From Bacillus sp. HNG (GTDB taxonomy: Bacteria > Bacillota > Bacilli > Bacillales > Bacillaceae_L): a stretch of DNA of 64,000 nt. Shown here in pieces: positions 19,090 through 28,944 of this stretch. Below the pieces are notes generated by a model. It worked only from the letters and a program-made list of their open reading frames with translations, was not told the DNA's origin and did not search any database. The stretch spans positions 186,001-250,000 of the forward strand of contig NZ_QUQV01000002.1 in the NCBI RefSeq assembly GCF_003400205.1, written 5' to 3'. Both the position numbers and the translations under genes were made by a program. How positions within the stretch are numbered: the stretch's first letter is position 1; the number at the start of each line of letters is the position of its first letter.

Positions 19090-20004
19090 ATGCATACAAT
19101 GTGGAAAGGCTCCATCAGTTTTGGACTAGTAAATATACCGATAAAGCTTTTTTCAGCAACTGAAGACAAAGACGTAAAACTCCGAAATCTTCATAAAGAA
19201 TGCAATACCCCCATTCAATACGAAAAAACTTGTCCGAATTGCGAAAAAGACGTTGGGAATGACGATATCGTAAAGGGTTATGAATATGTAAAAGGGAAAT
19301 TTGTTATTTTGAGTGATGAGGAACTAAAAGAACTTAAGGACGAGCATGAGGATAAAAGCGTGGAAATCATTGATTTTGTTAAGCTCGAGGAAATAGATCC
19401 AATTTATTTTAGCCGCTCTTATTTCATGGGACCGGGTGAAAATGGTAGTAAAGCATACGCACTACTTCGAGAGGCATTACAAACATCAGGAAAGATTGGA
19501 ATTGCTGAAATTACGATACGTTCAAAGCAACAAATGGCGATTATCCGTGTCTATAAAAACAGCCTTGTGATGGAGACGATCCATTATCCTGATGAAGTTC
19601 GCAATGTCGCTGAAGTTCCTGGCGTCCCCGAAAATGTCGAAATTAATGAAAAAGAGCTCGATACGGCTATTATGTTGATTGATCAACTAACGACCGAATT
19701 CAATCCAGAAAAATATAAAGATGAATACCGCACTGCTCTTATGGAGCTTATCGAATCAAAAATTAATAATAATGAAGGAACGACATCTAAGGAAGCCCCT
19801 CGTACAAATGTTGTAGACCTTATGAGTGCCTTACAAGCCAGCATCGAACGGACAAAATCAAAAGAAACAACTTCATCCAAAAAAGCCGCTGCGCCAAAAG
19901 GAAATGCAAAACCGAAAGCAAAGCAAGAGGCACCTACAGGTACTGATAAGAGCACTACTGTAAAACCAAAAACAAGAACAACCCGTAAAAAAGTTGGTAC
20001 ATGA
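19090..20004 (+). CDS. ku: Ku DNA end-binding protein
   Basis: 304-residue prokaryotic Ku that binds double-strand ends and recruits LigD for non-homologous end joining. The start MHTMWKGSISFGLVNIPIKL is diagnostic, and a CxxC pair (KTCPNCEKD) lies near residue 50. The C-terminal tail (from about 240) is Lys/Ala/Thr-rich, a DNA-binding extension typical of Bacillus Ku. ATG 19090 follows AAGGAGAG; an internal ATG at 19099 is possible. Paired with ligD 43 bp downstream, as ykoV-ykoU of B. subtilis, where the pair is spore-expressed. Confidence 0.95.
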   Translation: MHTMWKGSISFGLVNIPIKLFSATEDKDVKLRNLHKECNTPIQYEKTCPNCEKDVGNDDIVKGYEYVKGKFVILSDEELKELKDEHEDKSVEIIDFVKLEEIDPIYFSRSYFMGPGENGSKAYALLREALQTSGKIGIAEITIRSKQQMAIIRVYKNSLVMETIHYPDEVRNVAEVPGVPENVEINEKELDTAIMLIDQLTTEFNPEKYKDEYRTALMELIESKINNNEGTTSKEAPRTNVVDLMSALQASIERTKSKETTSSKKAAAPKGNAKPKAKQEAPTGTDKSTTVKPKTRTTRKKVGT

Positions 20005-20047
20005 TAGGGTCTCCTTTCTAAAGGGGTAGCAATAAAGGAGTGAAACG

Positions 20048-21880
20048 ATGCTAAAGCCAATGCTTCCAACTCTTATTTTTGAAGCCCCTACTGGACCAAA
20101 CTGGGTATACGAAATTAAGTATGATGGATTCCGGGCAATGCTGCATTGGGACAATGATCGTATCCAGTTGATCAGTAGGAACGGAAACCTTCTTAATGAA
20201 CAGTTTCCTGAGATCATTAAACAATGTGAAGGACTTTCAGATGTAATGAAACCGTACCTACCACTTGTTTTCGATGGGGAGCTTTGCATATTAGAATCAC
20301 CTTTTAAAGCAAGCTTCGAGCTTATTCAGCAACGAGGTCGATTGAAGAGTGAAGCTAAAATTGCCCAAGCATCTGCATCCAAACCCGCTCATTATTTGGT
20401 TTTTGATTTATTGGTGTTTGGGAGCGAAAATCTCATGAAAAGAAATTTCCAAGACCGAAAAACGACATTATATGATCTCTTTGCAGATGTTAAACTGCCT
20501 AGTGTTGTTGATCCAACCAATCAAGAACTCATCCAATTAGTTACATATGAACAAGATTTCCATTCAATCTGGGCAGTAGCAACTCAAGCTAATGCTGAAG
20601 GGATTATTGCAAAAAAGATTCATAGTACATGGGATGAAGGCAAGCGTACAACAAATTGGTACAAAATAAAAAATTGGCAGGTTGGCGCCTTTTTTATTCT
20701 GGGCTACGACAAAAAGAATGCCTTTTTCCATGTTGGTGTAATGAAAAAGAATGAAATATATGAGATTGGCTTGTTTTCACATGGTCTTTCTCCAGATGAA
20801 CGACATGCGCTTCTTGGGGTCATTCAAGCGAATGCAATTGAGGAAACTACTGGCTTTATTAAAGTAGAACCTGGCATTTGCGTCGAGCTTTTTTATTTGG
20901 AATTGTATAAAGAGCAACTGCGGCAGCCTAGCTTTTCAAAATTCCGGTTTGATGTAGAGTGGCAGGACTGCACATGGGAAAAACTTGTCCGGAAAACACC
21001 GCTTTTACCTGAAGAGATCGAAATCACCCATCCTGAAAAACCACTCTGGAAAGATAAATCTATTACAAAGCTTGAGTACATCCACTATTTAGTGGAGGTT
21101 TCTCCATATATGCTACCATTTTTAAAGGAGCGTTTATTAACAGTCATTCGTTATCCACACGGAATGTATGGTGAAAAGTTTTACCAAAAAAATTGTCCTG
21201 ATTATGCACCCGATTTTATCCAAACCTCGATGTCCGAAGGGATTGAATATATTGTTTGTAATGATTTAAAAACTCTCACATGGTTAGGGAATCAATTGAG
21301 TTTCGAATTTCATATCCCGTTTCAAACCATTTATTCAAAAGGACCATCGGAGATCGTTTTTGATTTGGATCCTCCTTCTCGAGATGCTTTTCCATTGGCA
21401 AAAAGGGCTGCGACAATTTTAAAAGAAGTTTTTGATGGTCTTAAATTGATTTCATTTGTAAAAACATCTGGAAATAAGGGATTACAGATCTATATTCCAC
21501 TTCCAGAAAATCAGTTTACATATGATGATACAAGACAATTTACAGAATTTGTCGCTAACTATTTAACAACGATGGAACCCGATCTTTTTACAACAGAGAG
21601 ACTTAAAAAGAACCGCGGCAACCGGCTATATGTCGATTATGTCCAGCATGCTGAGGGAAAAACAATTGTCGCTCCATATTCAGTTCGTGGGAATGATGGG
21701 GCGTATGTTGCGACTCCACTTTATTGGGAAGAGATAACAGATGATTTGTCCATAGAAGATTTTCCGTTGGAGTCGATTATTGAGCGAATCAATGAAAAAG
21801 GCTGCCCCTTTGCACATTATTTTGATGCCAAAGATGAACAGCCATTTGAACCAGTGTTGGAGTTTTTGCGGCAGAAGTAA
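20048..21880 (+). CDS. ligD: ATP-dependent DNA ligase D (ligase-polymerase)
   Basis: 610 residues. An N-terminal ATP-dependent ligase domain (nucleotidyl lysine K24 in YEIKYDGFRAML) is joined to a C-terminal primase-like polymerase domain (from about 330; catalytic acidic pair in SEIVFDLDPP, then SGNKGLQIYIPL). There is no 3'-phosphoesterase domain, as in B. subtilis LigD (about 611 residues), and domain order is ligase-polymerase. AAAGGAG precedes the ATG. Works with Ku in repair of spore or stationary-phase DNA breaks. Confidence 0.95.
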   Translation: MLKPMLPTLIFEAPTGPNWVYEIKYDGFRAMLHWDNDRIQLISRNGNLLNEQFPEIIKQCEGLSDVMKPYLPLVFDGELCILESPFKASFELIQQRGRLKSEAKIAQASASKPAHYLVFDLLVFGSENLMKRNFQDRKTTLYDLFADVKLPSVVDPTNQELIQLVTYEQDFHSIWAVATQANAEGIIAKKIHSTWDEGKRTTNWYKIKNWQVGAFFILGYDKKNAFFHVGVMKKNEIYEIGLFSHGLSPDERHALLGVIQANAIEETTGFIKVEPGICVELFYLELYKEQLRQPSFSKFRFDVEWQDCTWEKLVRKTPLLPEEIEITHPEKPLWKDKSITKLEYIHYLVEVSPYMLPFLKERLLTVIRYPHGMYGEKFYQKNCPDYAPDFIQTSMSEGIEYIVCNDLKTLTWLGNQLSFEFHIPFQTIYSKGPSEIVFDLDPPSRDAFPLAKRAATILKEVFDGLKLISFVKTSGNKGLQIYIPLPENQFTYDDTRQFTEFVANYLTTMEPDLFTTERLKKNRGNRLYVDYVQHAEGKTIVAPYSVRGNDGAYVATPLYWEEITDDLSIEDFPLESIIERINEKGCPFAHYFDAKDEQPFEPVLEFLRQK

Positions 21881-21924
21881 GTTGGACGCTGGGCTGCCGG
21901 GTAAGAGTGGATTTTTTTAGAAAT

Positions 21925-22190
21925 CGGTTTGGATGAAGGGCATTTGGTAATTGTTTTTTGGTTGAATTGCTCTTCATCCGGCTTATGAAGGGGATTTGGT
22001 GATTGGTTCTTGCTTGATTTCCTATTCATCCGGCTTATGAAGAGGATTTGGCGATTGGTTCCTTGCTTGGTTTCCTCTTCATCCGGCTTATGAAGAGGAT
22101 TTGGCGATTGGTTCCTTGCTTGGTTTCCTCTTCATCCGGCTTATGAAAAGGATTTGGCGGTTGGTTCTGGATTGATTTCCTCTTCAACTG
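21925..22190. repeat. Tandem array, about five copies of a 52/53-bp unit
   Basis: The landmark TTCATCCGGCTTATGAA recurs at 21973, 22025, 22078 and 22131 (spacing 52, 53, 53), followed by GAGGATTTGGCGATTGGTTC and a T-rich tail. A degenerate copy precedes it near 21925 and a truncated one follows at 22183. No ORF is conserved across units. Confidence 0.88.
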
Positions 22191-22207
22191 ACTAATTTGA
22201 TTTAGCA

Positions 22208-22467
22208 TTTTCCAAAACCATCCAAAAGTCTACCTATATCTTGCACTTATGTCATAACTTTTTCCAATCATATCCATAACCCCACTTATATCTACCACTT
22301 ATACTACGACGTTTTCCAGAAATATCCATAAGTCCACTTTTATCACCATCTTATGTTACTACTTTTTCCAACAATGCCCAAAAACCCTCTCATATCTCCA
22401 TTTTAAGCTATACCATTTTCCAAATATCCCCAAAAGTCTACTCATAAACCTCATATCCCTAATCCCC
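22208..22467. repeat. Second tandem array, five degenerate copies of a 52-bp unit
   Basis: TTTTCC recurs exactly every 52 bp at 22208, 22260, 22312, 22364 and 22416, followed by A-rich, then ATATCCATAAGTCCACTTAT-like and CACTTATG-like segments. Sequence differs from the preceding array but the period is the same. Together the arrays fill the whole gap between ligD and the convergent RND gene, and the last unit runs into its 3' end. Confidence 0.82.
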
Positions 22468-25400
22468 TTCAACCCTCCTCCTCGTTTCTTTATCAAACAA
22501 ACTATACACGATCGGAATTACAAATAATGTCAACAAAGTGCTACTTAATAAGCCCCCGATAACGGTTATTCCCATTGGTTGGTTGATTTCAGAGCCTTCG
22601 CCAATGCCAAATGCAAGAGGTAACAAACCTAAGATTGTCGTTGAGGCTGTCATCATCACCGGGCGTGTACGATCTTTTACCGCCACCACAATAGCCTCGT
22701 AAGATCCCATACCTTCTTCTTTCTTCTTATTGATATAATCCACGATCACAATCGCATTGTTGACGACAATACCCGCTAGGACAATAATTCCAATGATGGC
22801 GGTAATTCCGATTGGAGTATTTGTGAAAAAGAGACCAATCGCAACCCCGATCACCATTAACGGAACCGTAAACATAATCACAAATGGATATTTAAATGAC
22901 TCAAATTGTGCAGCCATGACGAAGTAAATCAATGTTAAGGCTAGAACAAATGCCATCAGCATTTGATCCATCGAGGACTCCAACAGCTCTTTATCACCAC
23001 TGTAGACAATATCCGTTTCATCTGATAGACCCAGCCTCGCCACCTCTTCATCAATTTTTTTCGAAATCGCGCCCAGATTGGTTGTCGACACATATTTCAC
23101 TGTAAATTGTACGGCATGTTGTTGGTCAATTCTGCGAACCGTTAATGGTCCTTCACCAATTTCAATTTCAGCCACCTCATCTAATGGAACAAATGTATTT
23201 GCTTGTGTTTTTAAAAGCAGATTCCGAAGGCCATCAATATGATTGGTAAACTCTCGGTTATAGCCGACATTGACAGGATAAATATTCTTTTCTTGATCAA
23301 TTAACTGTAGAGCTCGTGTACCTCTTGTCACATCATTGACCGTTGATGCAATTTGTACAGGCGCAAGCCCCTCTTCAAACGCTTTTTCTTTATCAATCGT
23401 AATTTGGAGCTCATCAATTGTTTTCGAAACATCTGTTGAAACTTCTGTAACATCCTTCAACGTTACAAGTGCTCCCGCAATTTTATCTACTGCTTCATCG
23501 AGCCGTCCCTTATCTGTATCCTTTACATGGAACTGCAATGTGTTCGGTGTTGAACCTGACGAAGATTGTAAATTGAATTTAACAACTGCCTCTGGATGTA
23601 GCTCGCTTACCGAAGACTCGATTTTCTGCTTCGTATCATCGACAAATTTGAACGTTGATCGCTCTCGTTCCTCAAACCCAACCATTTTCACATAAATTTC
23701 CGCTTCGTTGGTACTTCCTCCTCCTCGAAAGCTTTTTTCTTGAGTTGAGCCAATTAAACTAACATAGACATCAACTTCTGGTTCCTCTTCTAATTGCTTT
23801 TCAATTACATTGACTGCTTTTTGCGTTTCATTTAGTGGTGTACCATTTTCAAGCTTCATTTTTATTGTAAAAAAGCCCTCATCGCTTTTCGGAATGAATT
23901 CCGTTCCTACCGTAAAGAGCCCAAATAGACTTACCCCAAACATCACTAGAGTCATCAACAGTACAATGAAGCGATGCCTCAATGACCATCTTGTTGCATT
24001 CTCTAAAAAACGCATCCCTCTTGATGCCTGACGTCTTTTTTCAAGGTTCTCGTTTGGTCTTTTTAAAAATCGACTCGCTAGCATCGGCACCACAGTTAAC
24101 GCGACAATGAGGGATGCAAATAAACTAAATGCAATGGTAACTGCAAATTCCGTAAACAGCTCTCCAATTAAACCGGTTATAAAGACCACAGGTAAAAAAA
24201 CGGCAACCGTCGTTAAGGTTGAAGCAATAATTGCGGTTCCAATTTCTTTTGTTCCCTCTGCAGCAGCCTGCTTTGGCTCCTTCCCCATTGATAAATGGCG
24301 GTAAATGTTTTCGATTACGACGATTGAATTATCGACGAGCATTCCAATCCCAAGGGCAAGTCCACCTAATGTGAGAATATTTAATGAGAAATCTGAAAAA
24401 TACATGAGCACAAAGGTAACAATGACCGAATATGGAATCGCAATACCGATGATGAGTGGACTCTTTACATTTCTCAGGAAGAAAAAGAGCACAATCATTG
24501 CAAATAATCCGCCTAGCAACAGGGTACTGGTGATGTTGCCAATGGCTATTTTGACGTATTCTCCTTGGTCAAACAAGATATCAGCTTGAACATTTTTATA
24601 CTTTTTCTGAGCAAGCTTTTTTTCTAATTCCACTTGAAAACTTTCCGAAACTTTCGCTGTATTGGCATCTGATTCCTGAAGAACACTTACAAGCATGGCG
24701 GGCTCCATGTTCGCTCGTGTAATGGTATTCTGTGATTCAGGGACAATTTTAATTTCGGCTAAATCCGCTAAAACCACTTTTTCACCTAAGATGGGGTCAA
24801 TTGTAATCGCAAGCTCCTCTAATTCGTCTACAGAATTCAAACTACTAATAACTCTTGTCGTAAGCTCCTTGCCTTCAGATTCAATTGTATTTCCTGGAAG
24901 TGAAACTGCATTGGCCCGAAGGATGTTAACAATATCGGTCTGTGTGAGAGCATACTCTTCTAATTTTTCTTGATCTAATTCCACTTTTATTTCATCTGAC
25001 ACAACACCAGACAGATTTACATTTGCGACACCTTCGACTTTATTGAGCTCAGTTACCAACCCTTCGGCAATCTCTTGTTGGCCTTTTTCATCCCCTTCCA
25101 TACTCAAGGACAATTGAATGACTGGAAACTGTGACGGGTCAAATTTTAAAAATCGAGGGGACTCCGCGTCATCTGTAATTTGTGTTTGATTGATGCGGCT
25201 TAAAATTTCGTTTTCAATATCATCAATCGATGTTGTCCATGAAAACTGTAATAAAATGAAAGATGCACCTTCTTGGGATGTCGAGGACATTGTTTTTAAT
25301 CCTGGCAATGTAGACAGACTTTGTTCAAGAGGTTTGGTGACCTTTTCAGAAACTTCATTTGGACTTGCTCCAAAATAGTTCGCTACAACCACACCAACAG

Positions 25401-25527
25401 GAGGATTAATATCCGGGATTAATTTTAATGGAATATTCATTAAGGAAACGATCCCTAAAATAATCACTAAAAACATAGAAACCAATGTAAAAGTTGGTCG
25501 TTTTATTGAAAACTTGCTGATTTGCAT
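22459..25527 (-). CDS. swrC: RND-family efflux transporter (SwrC/AcrB-like)
   Basis: About 1022 residues with the RND layout: a membrane helix at 10-30, a large extracytoplasmic loop, six helices, then a second loop and helices. Hallmarks include ALGIGMLVDNSIVVIENIY with the proton-relay Asp in helix 4 and the paired IGIIVLAGIVVNNAIVIVDY in the second half. B. subtilis SwrC (YerP) of this type exports surfactin and confers resistance to it; the substrate here is unknown. ATG 25527 (GAGG site) is preferred over the longer frame to 25563. No membrane fusion protein is adjacent. Confidence 0.9.
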   Translation of the reverse strand: MQISKFSIKRPTFTLVSMFLVIILGIVSLMNIPLKLIPDINPPVGVVVANYFGASPNEVSEKVTKPLEQSLSTLPGLKTMSSTSQEGASFILLQFSWTTSIDDIENEILSRINQTQITDDAESPRFLKFDPSQFPVIQLSLSMEGDEKGQQEIAEGLVTELNKVEGVANVNLSGVVSDEIKVELDQEKLEEYALTQTDIVNILRANAVSLPGNTIESEGKELTTRVISSLNSVDELEELAITIDPILGEKVVLADLAEIKIVPESQNTITRANMEPAMLVSVLQESDANTAKVSESFQVELEKKLAQKKYKNVQADILFDQGEYVKIAIGNITSTLLLGGLFAMIVLFFFLRNVKSPLIIGIAIPYSVIVTFVLMYFSDFSLNILTLGGLALGIGMLVDNSIVVIENIYRHLSMGKEPKQAAAEGTKEIGTAIIASTLTTVAVFLPVVFITGLIGELFTEFAVTIAFSLFASLIVALTVVPMLASRFLKRPNENLEKRRQASRGMRFLENATRWSLRHRFIVLLMTLVMFGVSLFGLFTVGTEFIPKSDEGFFTIKMKLENGTPLNETQKAVNVIEKQLEEEPEVDVYVSLIGSTQEKSFRGGGSTNEAEIYVKMVGFEERERSTFKFVDDTKQKIESSVSELHPEAVVKFNLQSSSGSTPNTLQFHVKDTDKGRLDEAVDKIAGALVTLKDVTEVSTDVSKTIDELQITIDKEKAFEEGLAPVQIASTVNDVTRGTRALQLIDQEKNIYPVNVGYNREFTNHIDGLRNLLLKTQANTFVPLDEVAEIEIGEGPLTVRRIDQQHAVQFTVKYVSTTNLGAISKKIDEEVARLGLSDETDIVYSGDKELLESSMDQMLMAFVLALTLIYFVMAAQFESFKYPFVIMFTVPLMVIGVAIGLFFTNTPIGITAIIGIIVLAGIVVNNAIVIVDYINKKKEEGMGSYEAIVVAVKDRTRPVMMTASTTILGLLPLAFGIGEGSEINQPMGITVIGGLLSSTLLTLFVIPIVYSLFDKETRRRVEGD

Positions 25528-25587
25528 CGATCCGTTCCTCTTTTCTAGAAATGTACAACACAATTGCCATTATGCCCATTTCATAAA

Positions 25588-25622
25588 AAAACTGTACACC
25601 CAAAACGAGTGTACAGTTTCTT
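25588..25622 (-). terminator. Terminator of the opuA operon
   Basis: AAACTGTACAC/GTGTACAGTTT stem; on the minus strand it is followed by a T-run. Located just after the opuAC stop and before the RND gene. Confidence 0.85.
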
Positions 25623-25633
25623 ATTTCTGAAGG

Positions 25634-26524
25634 TTATTCCTTTAAGTCTTCGATTGAGTCAATGTCCATGTAAGCTGGTACGACTAATCCAATTTTTGTG
25701 CCTTCTAGGTTTGAACCGAGGTCTTCAAATTTGCCGTCATATTTTTCTACATAGTCCGCATGTGTAACTGGTAACCAACCAGAGACATGTGCATCAACTG
25801 AGCCATCCGCTACACCAGTCCACATTGGACCAGCTTCTACTTGACTCATTTTTACCTTATAACCTAAATCTGTTAAAACTTTAGCAACAACATTTGTACT
25901 TGCGATTTCACTATCCCACGCTACATAAGCTAATTTTACTTCTTCACCATTACCTTCTTGTACACCCTCAGTCCACTCTGCAACTTTTTCAGAATTCTCT
26001 TCAATCCATTTTGTAGCTGCTTCTTCAGGTTTAGTACCTCCATTAATATCTACCATTACATTCCCCATATCATCTGCAGTCCAATTGAATTGTTCTAACA
26101 ATTTATGAACCCCTGGTAGATCATCTTTTAGCCCTAGGCGTGCAATACTATGAATATTTTCTTCCCCGCCATATACTCCTTTTGGATCTTCAAGATACTT
26201 TAGCTCAAAAGCAGAAAATTTCCAGTGTGGGGTCCAACCTGTGATGATAATAGGTTCTTCTTTGTCATAAGCCTTCTTTAGTGCCGCAGTCATTGCTGCA
26301 CCAGAGCCTTCTACTAATGTCCAATCCTCAAGGCCATACTCTTCAATTGCTGAACCTGTTGCTTTCATGATTCCTGCACCTGGGTCAATCCCAATAATCT
26401 TATAATCTACACTTTCTCCAACTGAATCTGGTGTTGAACCAGCTTTATCAGAACCTCCACCACATGCGGCAAGCCCTATTGTTAATCCAATTGCTAATGA
26501 TGCTTTTACTACTTTTTTAAACAT
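25634..26524 (-). CDS. opuAC: Glycine betaine ABC transporter, substrate-binding lipoprotein
   Basis: 296-residue lipoprotein with a signal peptide ending in the lipobox LAACGGG, so it is anchored to the outer membrane face by Cys21. OpuAC/ProX-type fold with the Trp residues used to cage quaternary ammonium ligands (GWTPHWKF, PMWTGVADGSVD, SGWLPVTH). Length matches B. subtilis OpuAC (about 293). Last gene of the operon; the stop-start junction with opuAB overlaps by one base. Delivers glycine betaine (or a related osmolyte) to the permease. Confidence 0.93.
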   Translation of the reverse strand: MFKKVVKASLAIGLTIGLAACGGGSDKAGSTPDSVGESVDYKIIGIDPGAGIMKATGSAIEEYGLEDWTLVEGSGAAMTAALKKAYDKEEPIIITGWTPHWKFSAFELKYLEDPKGVYGGEENIHSIARLGLKDDLPGVHKLLEQFNWTADDMGNVMVDINGGTKPEEAATKWIEENSEKVAEWTEGVQEGNGEEVKLAYVAWDSEIASTNVVAKVLTDLGYKVKMSQVEAGPMWTGVADGSVDAHVSGWLPVTHADYVEKYDGKFEDLGSNLEGTKIGLVVPAYMDIDSIEDLKE

Positions 26525-27375
26525 TATGCCGTTCCCCCTTGTTTCTTTTTTCCTATATTTTGAGTAATCCGGTCTAGTATGATTGCAACTATAACAATTG
26601 CTAGACCAGCTTCAAAACCAGTTCCTGTTTGTAGTTGTGTTACTGCACGGTATACATCTGCTCCTAGTCCTGGTGCACCTACCATTGAGGCAATAACTAC
26701 CATAGATAAAGCAAGCATAATACTTTGGTTAATACCAGCCATAATTGTAGGTTTCGCAAGTGGTATTTGCACTTTCAATAACCTTTGTTTTGTTGTTGAC
26801 CCAAAGGCTTCAGTTGCTTCAATTAAGTCCTTTGGTACCTGTGTGATTCCTAGAATCGTTAATCGAATCGTAGGTGGCATCGCGAAAATGACAGATGCTA
26901 CAACCCCTGGTACAACACCAATATTGAAGAAAAAGATTGCCGGTAATAGATACACAAAGGCTGGCATTGTTTGCATAAAGTCCAGTATCGGTATGACAAT
27001 ATTGCCCACTGTTTTACTTTGTGATGCCCATATTCCTAATGGGATTCCGACGATAACGGATATTCCAACAGAGGTTAAAACAAGGGCAATTGTTTGAAGC
27101 ATATTGTCCCAATATCCTAAATTATCAATGAGGAGTAATCCTACTAAAGTAAATAGAGCAATTTTCCAATTACAAACTTTCCAAGCTACTACACCTATAA
27201 TAAGTGCCAATAAAATGGAAGGGACAAATCCTAATCCTCCAACAATCCCTTCGACAAATCCTTCAAGTCCTGTTGCAATTCCTTCAAATAAAAATTCAAA
27301 GTTTGATACTAACCAATCGATAAAAACGTCAATCCAATCAGCTATTGGCAACTTTGGTAATAAACCTTCCATCAT
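26524..27375 (-). CDS. opuAB: Glycine betaine ABC transporter, permease
   Basis: 283-residue integral membrane protein with multiple hydrophobic helices and the ABC permease EAA-type loop (LIEATEAFGSTTKQRLLKVQ), followed by IPLAKPTIMAGINQSIML. Matches B. subtilis OpuAB length. Overlaps opuAA by 4 bp, indicating translational coupling in the opuAA-AB-AC operon. Confidence 0.94.
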   Translation of the reverse strand: MMEGLLPKLPIADWIDVFIDWLVSNFEFLFEGIATGLEGFVEGIVGGLGFVPSILLALIIGVVAWKVCNWKIALFTLVGLLLIDNLGYWDNMLQTIALVLTSVGISVIVGIPLGIWASQSKTVGNIVIPILDFMQTMPAFVYLLPAIFFFNIGVVPGVVASVIFAMPPTIRLTILGITQVPKDLIEATEAFGSTTKQRLLKVQIPLAKPTIMAGINQSIMLALSMVVIASMVGAPGLGADVYRAVTQLQTGTGFEAGLAIVIVAIILDRITQNIGKKKQGGTA

Positions 27376-28622
27376 AATACCTCCCTTTCATCACTTGGAG
27401 GGAGTTGTTCAGCCCCAAAGTCATTTATATATGTGTTGTTTCCTGCAAGTGCACCAATGACCGCACCTCGAATGACAATTCCCTTGAGACGATTTTGGTC
27501 ATCAACAACTGCTACTGGAATCGTCGCTTGTGATACATCATCAAATAAATCAACAAGCAATGTACTAGTTTCAACGGTTTTAAGATTTTTCTCCATGACA
27601 TCTGCCAATGTTAAATTTTGCTCAACTGCTTTCGATGCTTCTACTGCACTTACAGCGCCCAAAAGCCTATTCTGCTTGTCAACGACATAAACAGTTGATA
27701 AACCGTTATCCTTCATAATTTTAAGAGCAAGTCTTGCACCTTTATCAACCTGAACGGTTTCGGCACGTTTGACGATATGTCCAGCTGTTAGCACCTTAGA
27801 CAAATCGACATCCTCGACAAATCTTTCTACATATTCATTAGATGGATTCATAAGTATTTCTTCAGGGGTTCCGATTTGGACGATATTGCCGTCCCTCATT
27901 AAGGCAATACGGTCACCGATTCGTAATGCTTCATCAAGGTCGTGCGTAATAAAGACGATTGTTTTTTCCATTGATCCTTGTAATTCAATCAATTCATCTT
28001 GCATGTCCTTACGAATCAAGGGATCAAGGGCGCTGAATGCTTCGTCCATTAATAAAATATCCGGGTCATTAGCGAGGGCTCTTGCAAGTCCTACACGTTG
28101 TTGCATCCCACCACTGAGCTGGTCAGGATATTGATGTTCATAGCCTTCTAGACCAACTAGGTTAAGAGCTTCCAATGCTTTTTGTGAGCGATCTTGTTTA
28201 GGTACGCCTTGGATTTCTAGGCCATATTCCGTGTTTTGGAGAACCGTTTTATGTGGGAATAATGCGAAGCGCTGAAAAACCATACTCATTTTTTTCCGAC
28301 GAACTTCACGGATTTCTTCTTTATTCATGGAGACGACATCTTTTCCATCGATAAAAACATGGCCTGATGTTGGTTCTATTAATCTATTTAAAAGACGAAC
28401 CAATGTCGATTTTCCACTACCTGATAAACCCATAATGACAAAAATTTCACCTGGATAAACCTCAAAGCTGGCTTGATTCACACCCACTGTTGAGCCTGTA
28501 CTTTTTAAGATTTCTTGCTTGGTTTTTCCTTCTTTTAATAGTTGGATTGCTTTTTTAGATGAGCGTCCAAATATTTTTGTTACATTAGAAACCTTTATTT
28601 TTACTTGTTTTTCACTTTCCAT
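27372..28622 (-). CDS. opuAA: Glycine betaine ABC transporter, ATPase with tandem CBS domain
   Basis: 416 residues. Walker A is GLSGSGKST (65-73), signature LSGGMQQRVGLARAL, Walker B ILLMDEAFSALDP. The C-terminal region (about 280-400) is a tandem CBS module (AETVQVDKGARLAL...VSAVEASKAVEQ...). CBS modules of OpuA/OpuC ATPases sense ionic strength and, in Listeria and Lactococcus, bind c-di-AMP; here this is inferred. First gene of the operon, divergent from a GbsR-type regulator. Confidence 0.94.
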   Translation of the reverse strand: MESEKQVKIKVSNVTKIFGRSSKKAIQLLKEGKTKQEILKSTGSTVGVNQASFEVYPGEIFVIMGLSGSGKSTLVRLLNRLIEPTSGHVFIDGKDVVSMNKEEIREVRRKKMSMVFQRFALFPHKTVLQNTEYGLEIQGVPKQDRSQKALEALNLVGLEGYEHQYPDQLSGGMQQRVGLARALANDPDILLMDEAFSALDPLIRKDMQDELIELQGSMEKTIVFITHDLDEALRIGDRIALMRDGNIVQIGTPEEILMNPSNEYVERFVEDVDLSKVLTAGHIVKRAETVQVDKGARLALKIMKDNGLSTVYVVDKQNRLLGAVSAVEASKAVEQNLTLADVMEKNLKTVETSTLLVDLFDDVSQATIPVAVVDDQNRLKGIVIRGAVIGALAGNNTYINDFGAEQLPPSDEREVL

Positions 28623-28743
28623 TCTGTCACCTCAATTTTTCTTGATGATATAACCCGAACAATTATTTGATATTCTTACAAAGCCAATAAAATACCGTTG
28701 TAGAAAGCAATTAGTAACTATGACCTATTAATTGTAGTAATAA

Positions 28744-28778
28744 TATCCAAATTTCACAAAAGGGATATAACGGGATAT
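28744..28778. promoter_or_regulatory. Phased GGGATAT repeats, candidate operator between opuAA and gbsR-like gene
   Basis: GGGATAT occurs at 28762-28768 and 28772-28778, exactly one helical turn apart, and an inverted TATCC lies at 28744-28748. The position in a divergent control region suggests a regulator site. The remaining 321-bp gap has only promoter-like A/T-rich sequence. Confidence 0.4.
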
Positions 28779-28944
28779 TCGGTCGTAAAGTTTGTAAAGT
28801 TAAAACTGTACGTACTTTACATTCTTCATTCTTAAAATTCCTCCAATATCCTCCATAATCCTTTTAGCAGCTCCCCTTTACAATCCATCTCCAAATATGT
28901 AGGCTATATATATTAAAAGACTTTGTTGTAGGATGTGAATCTAT

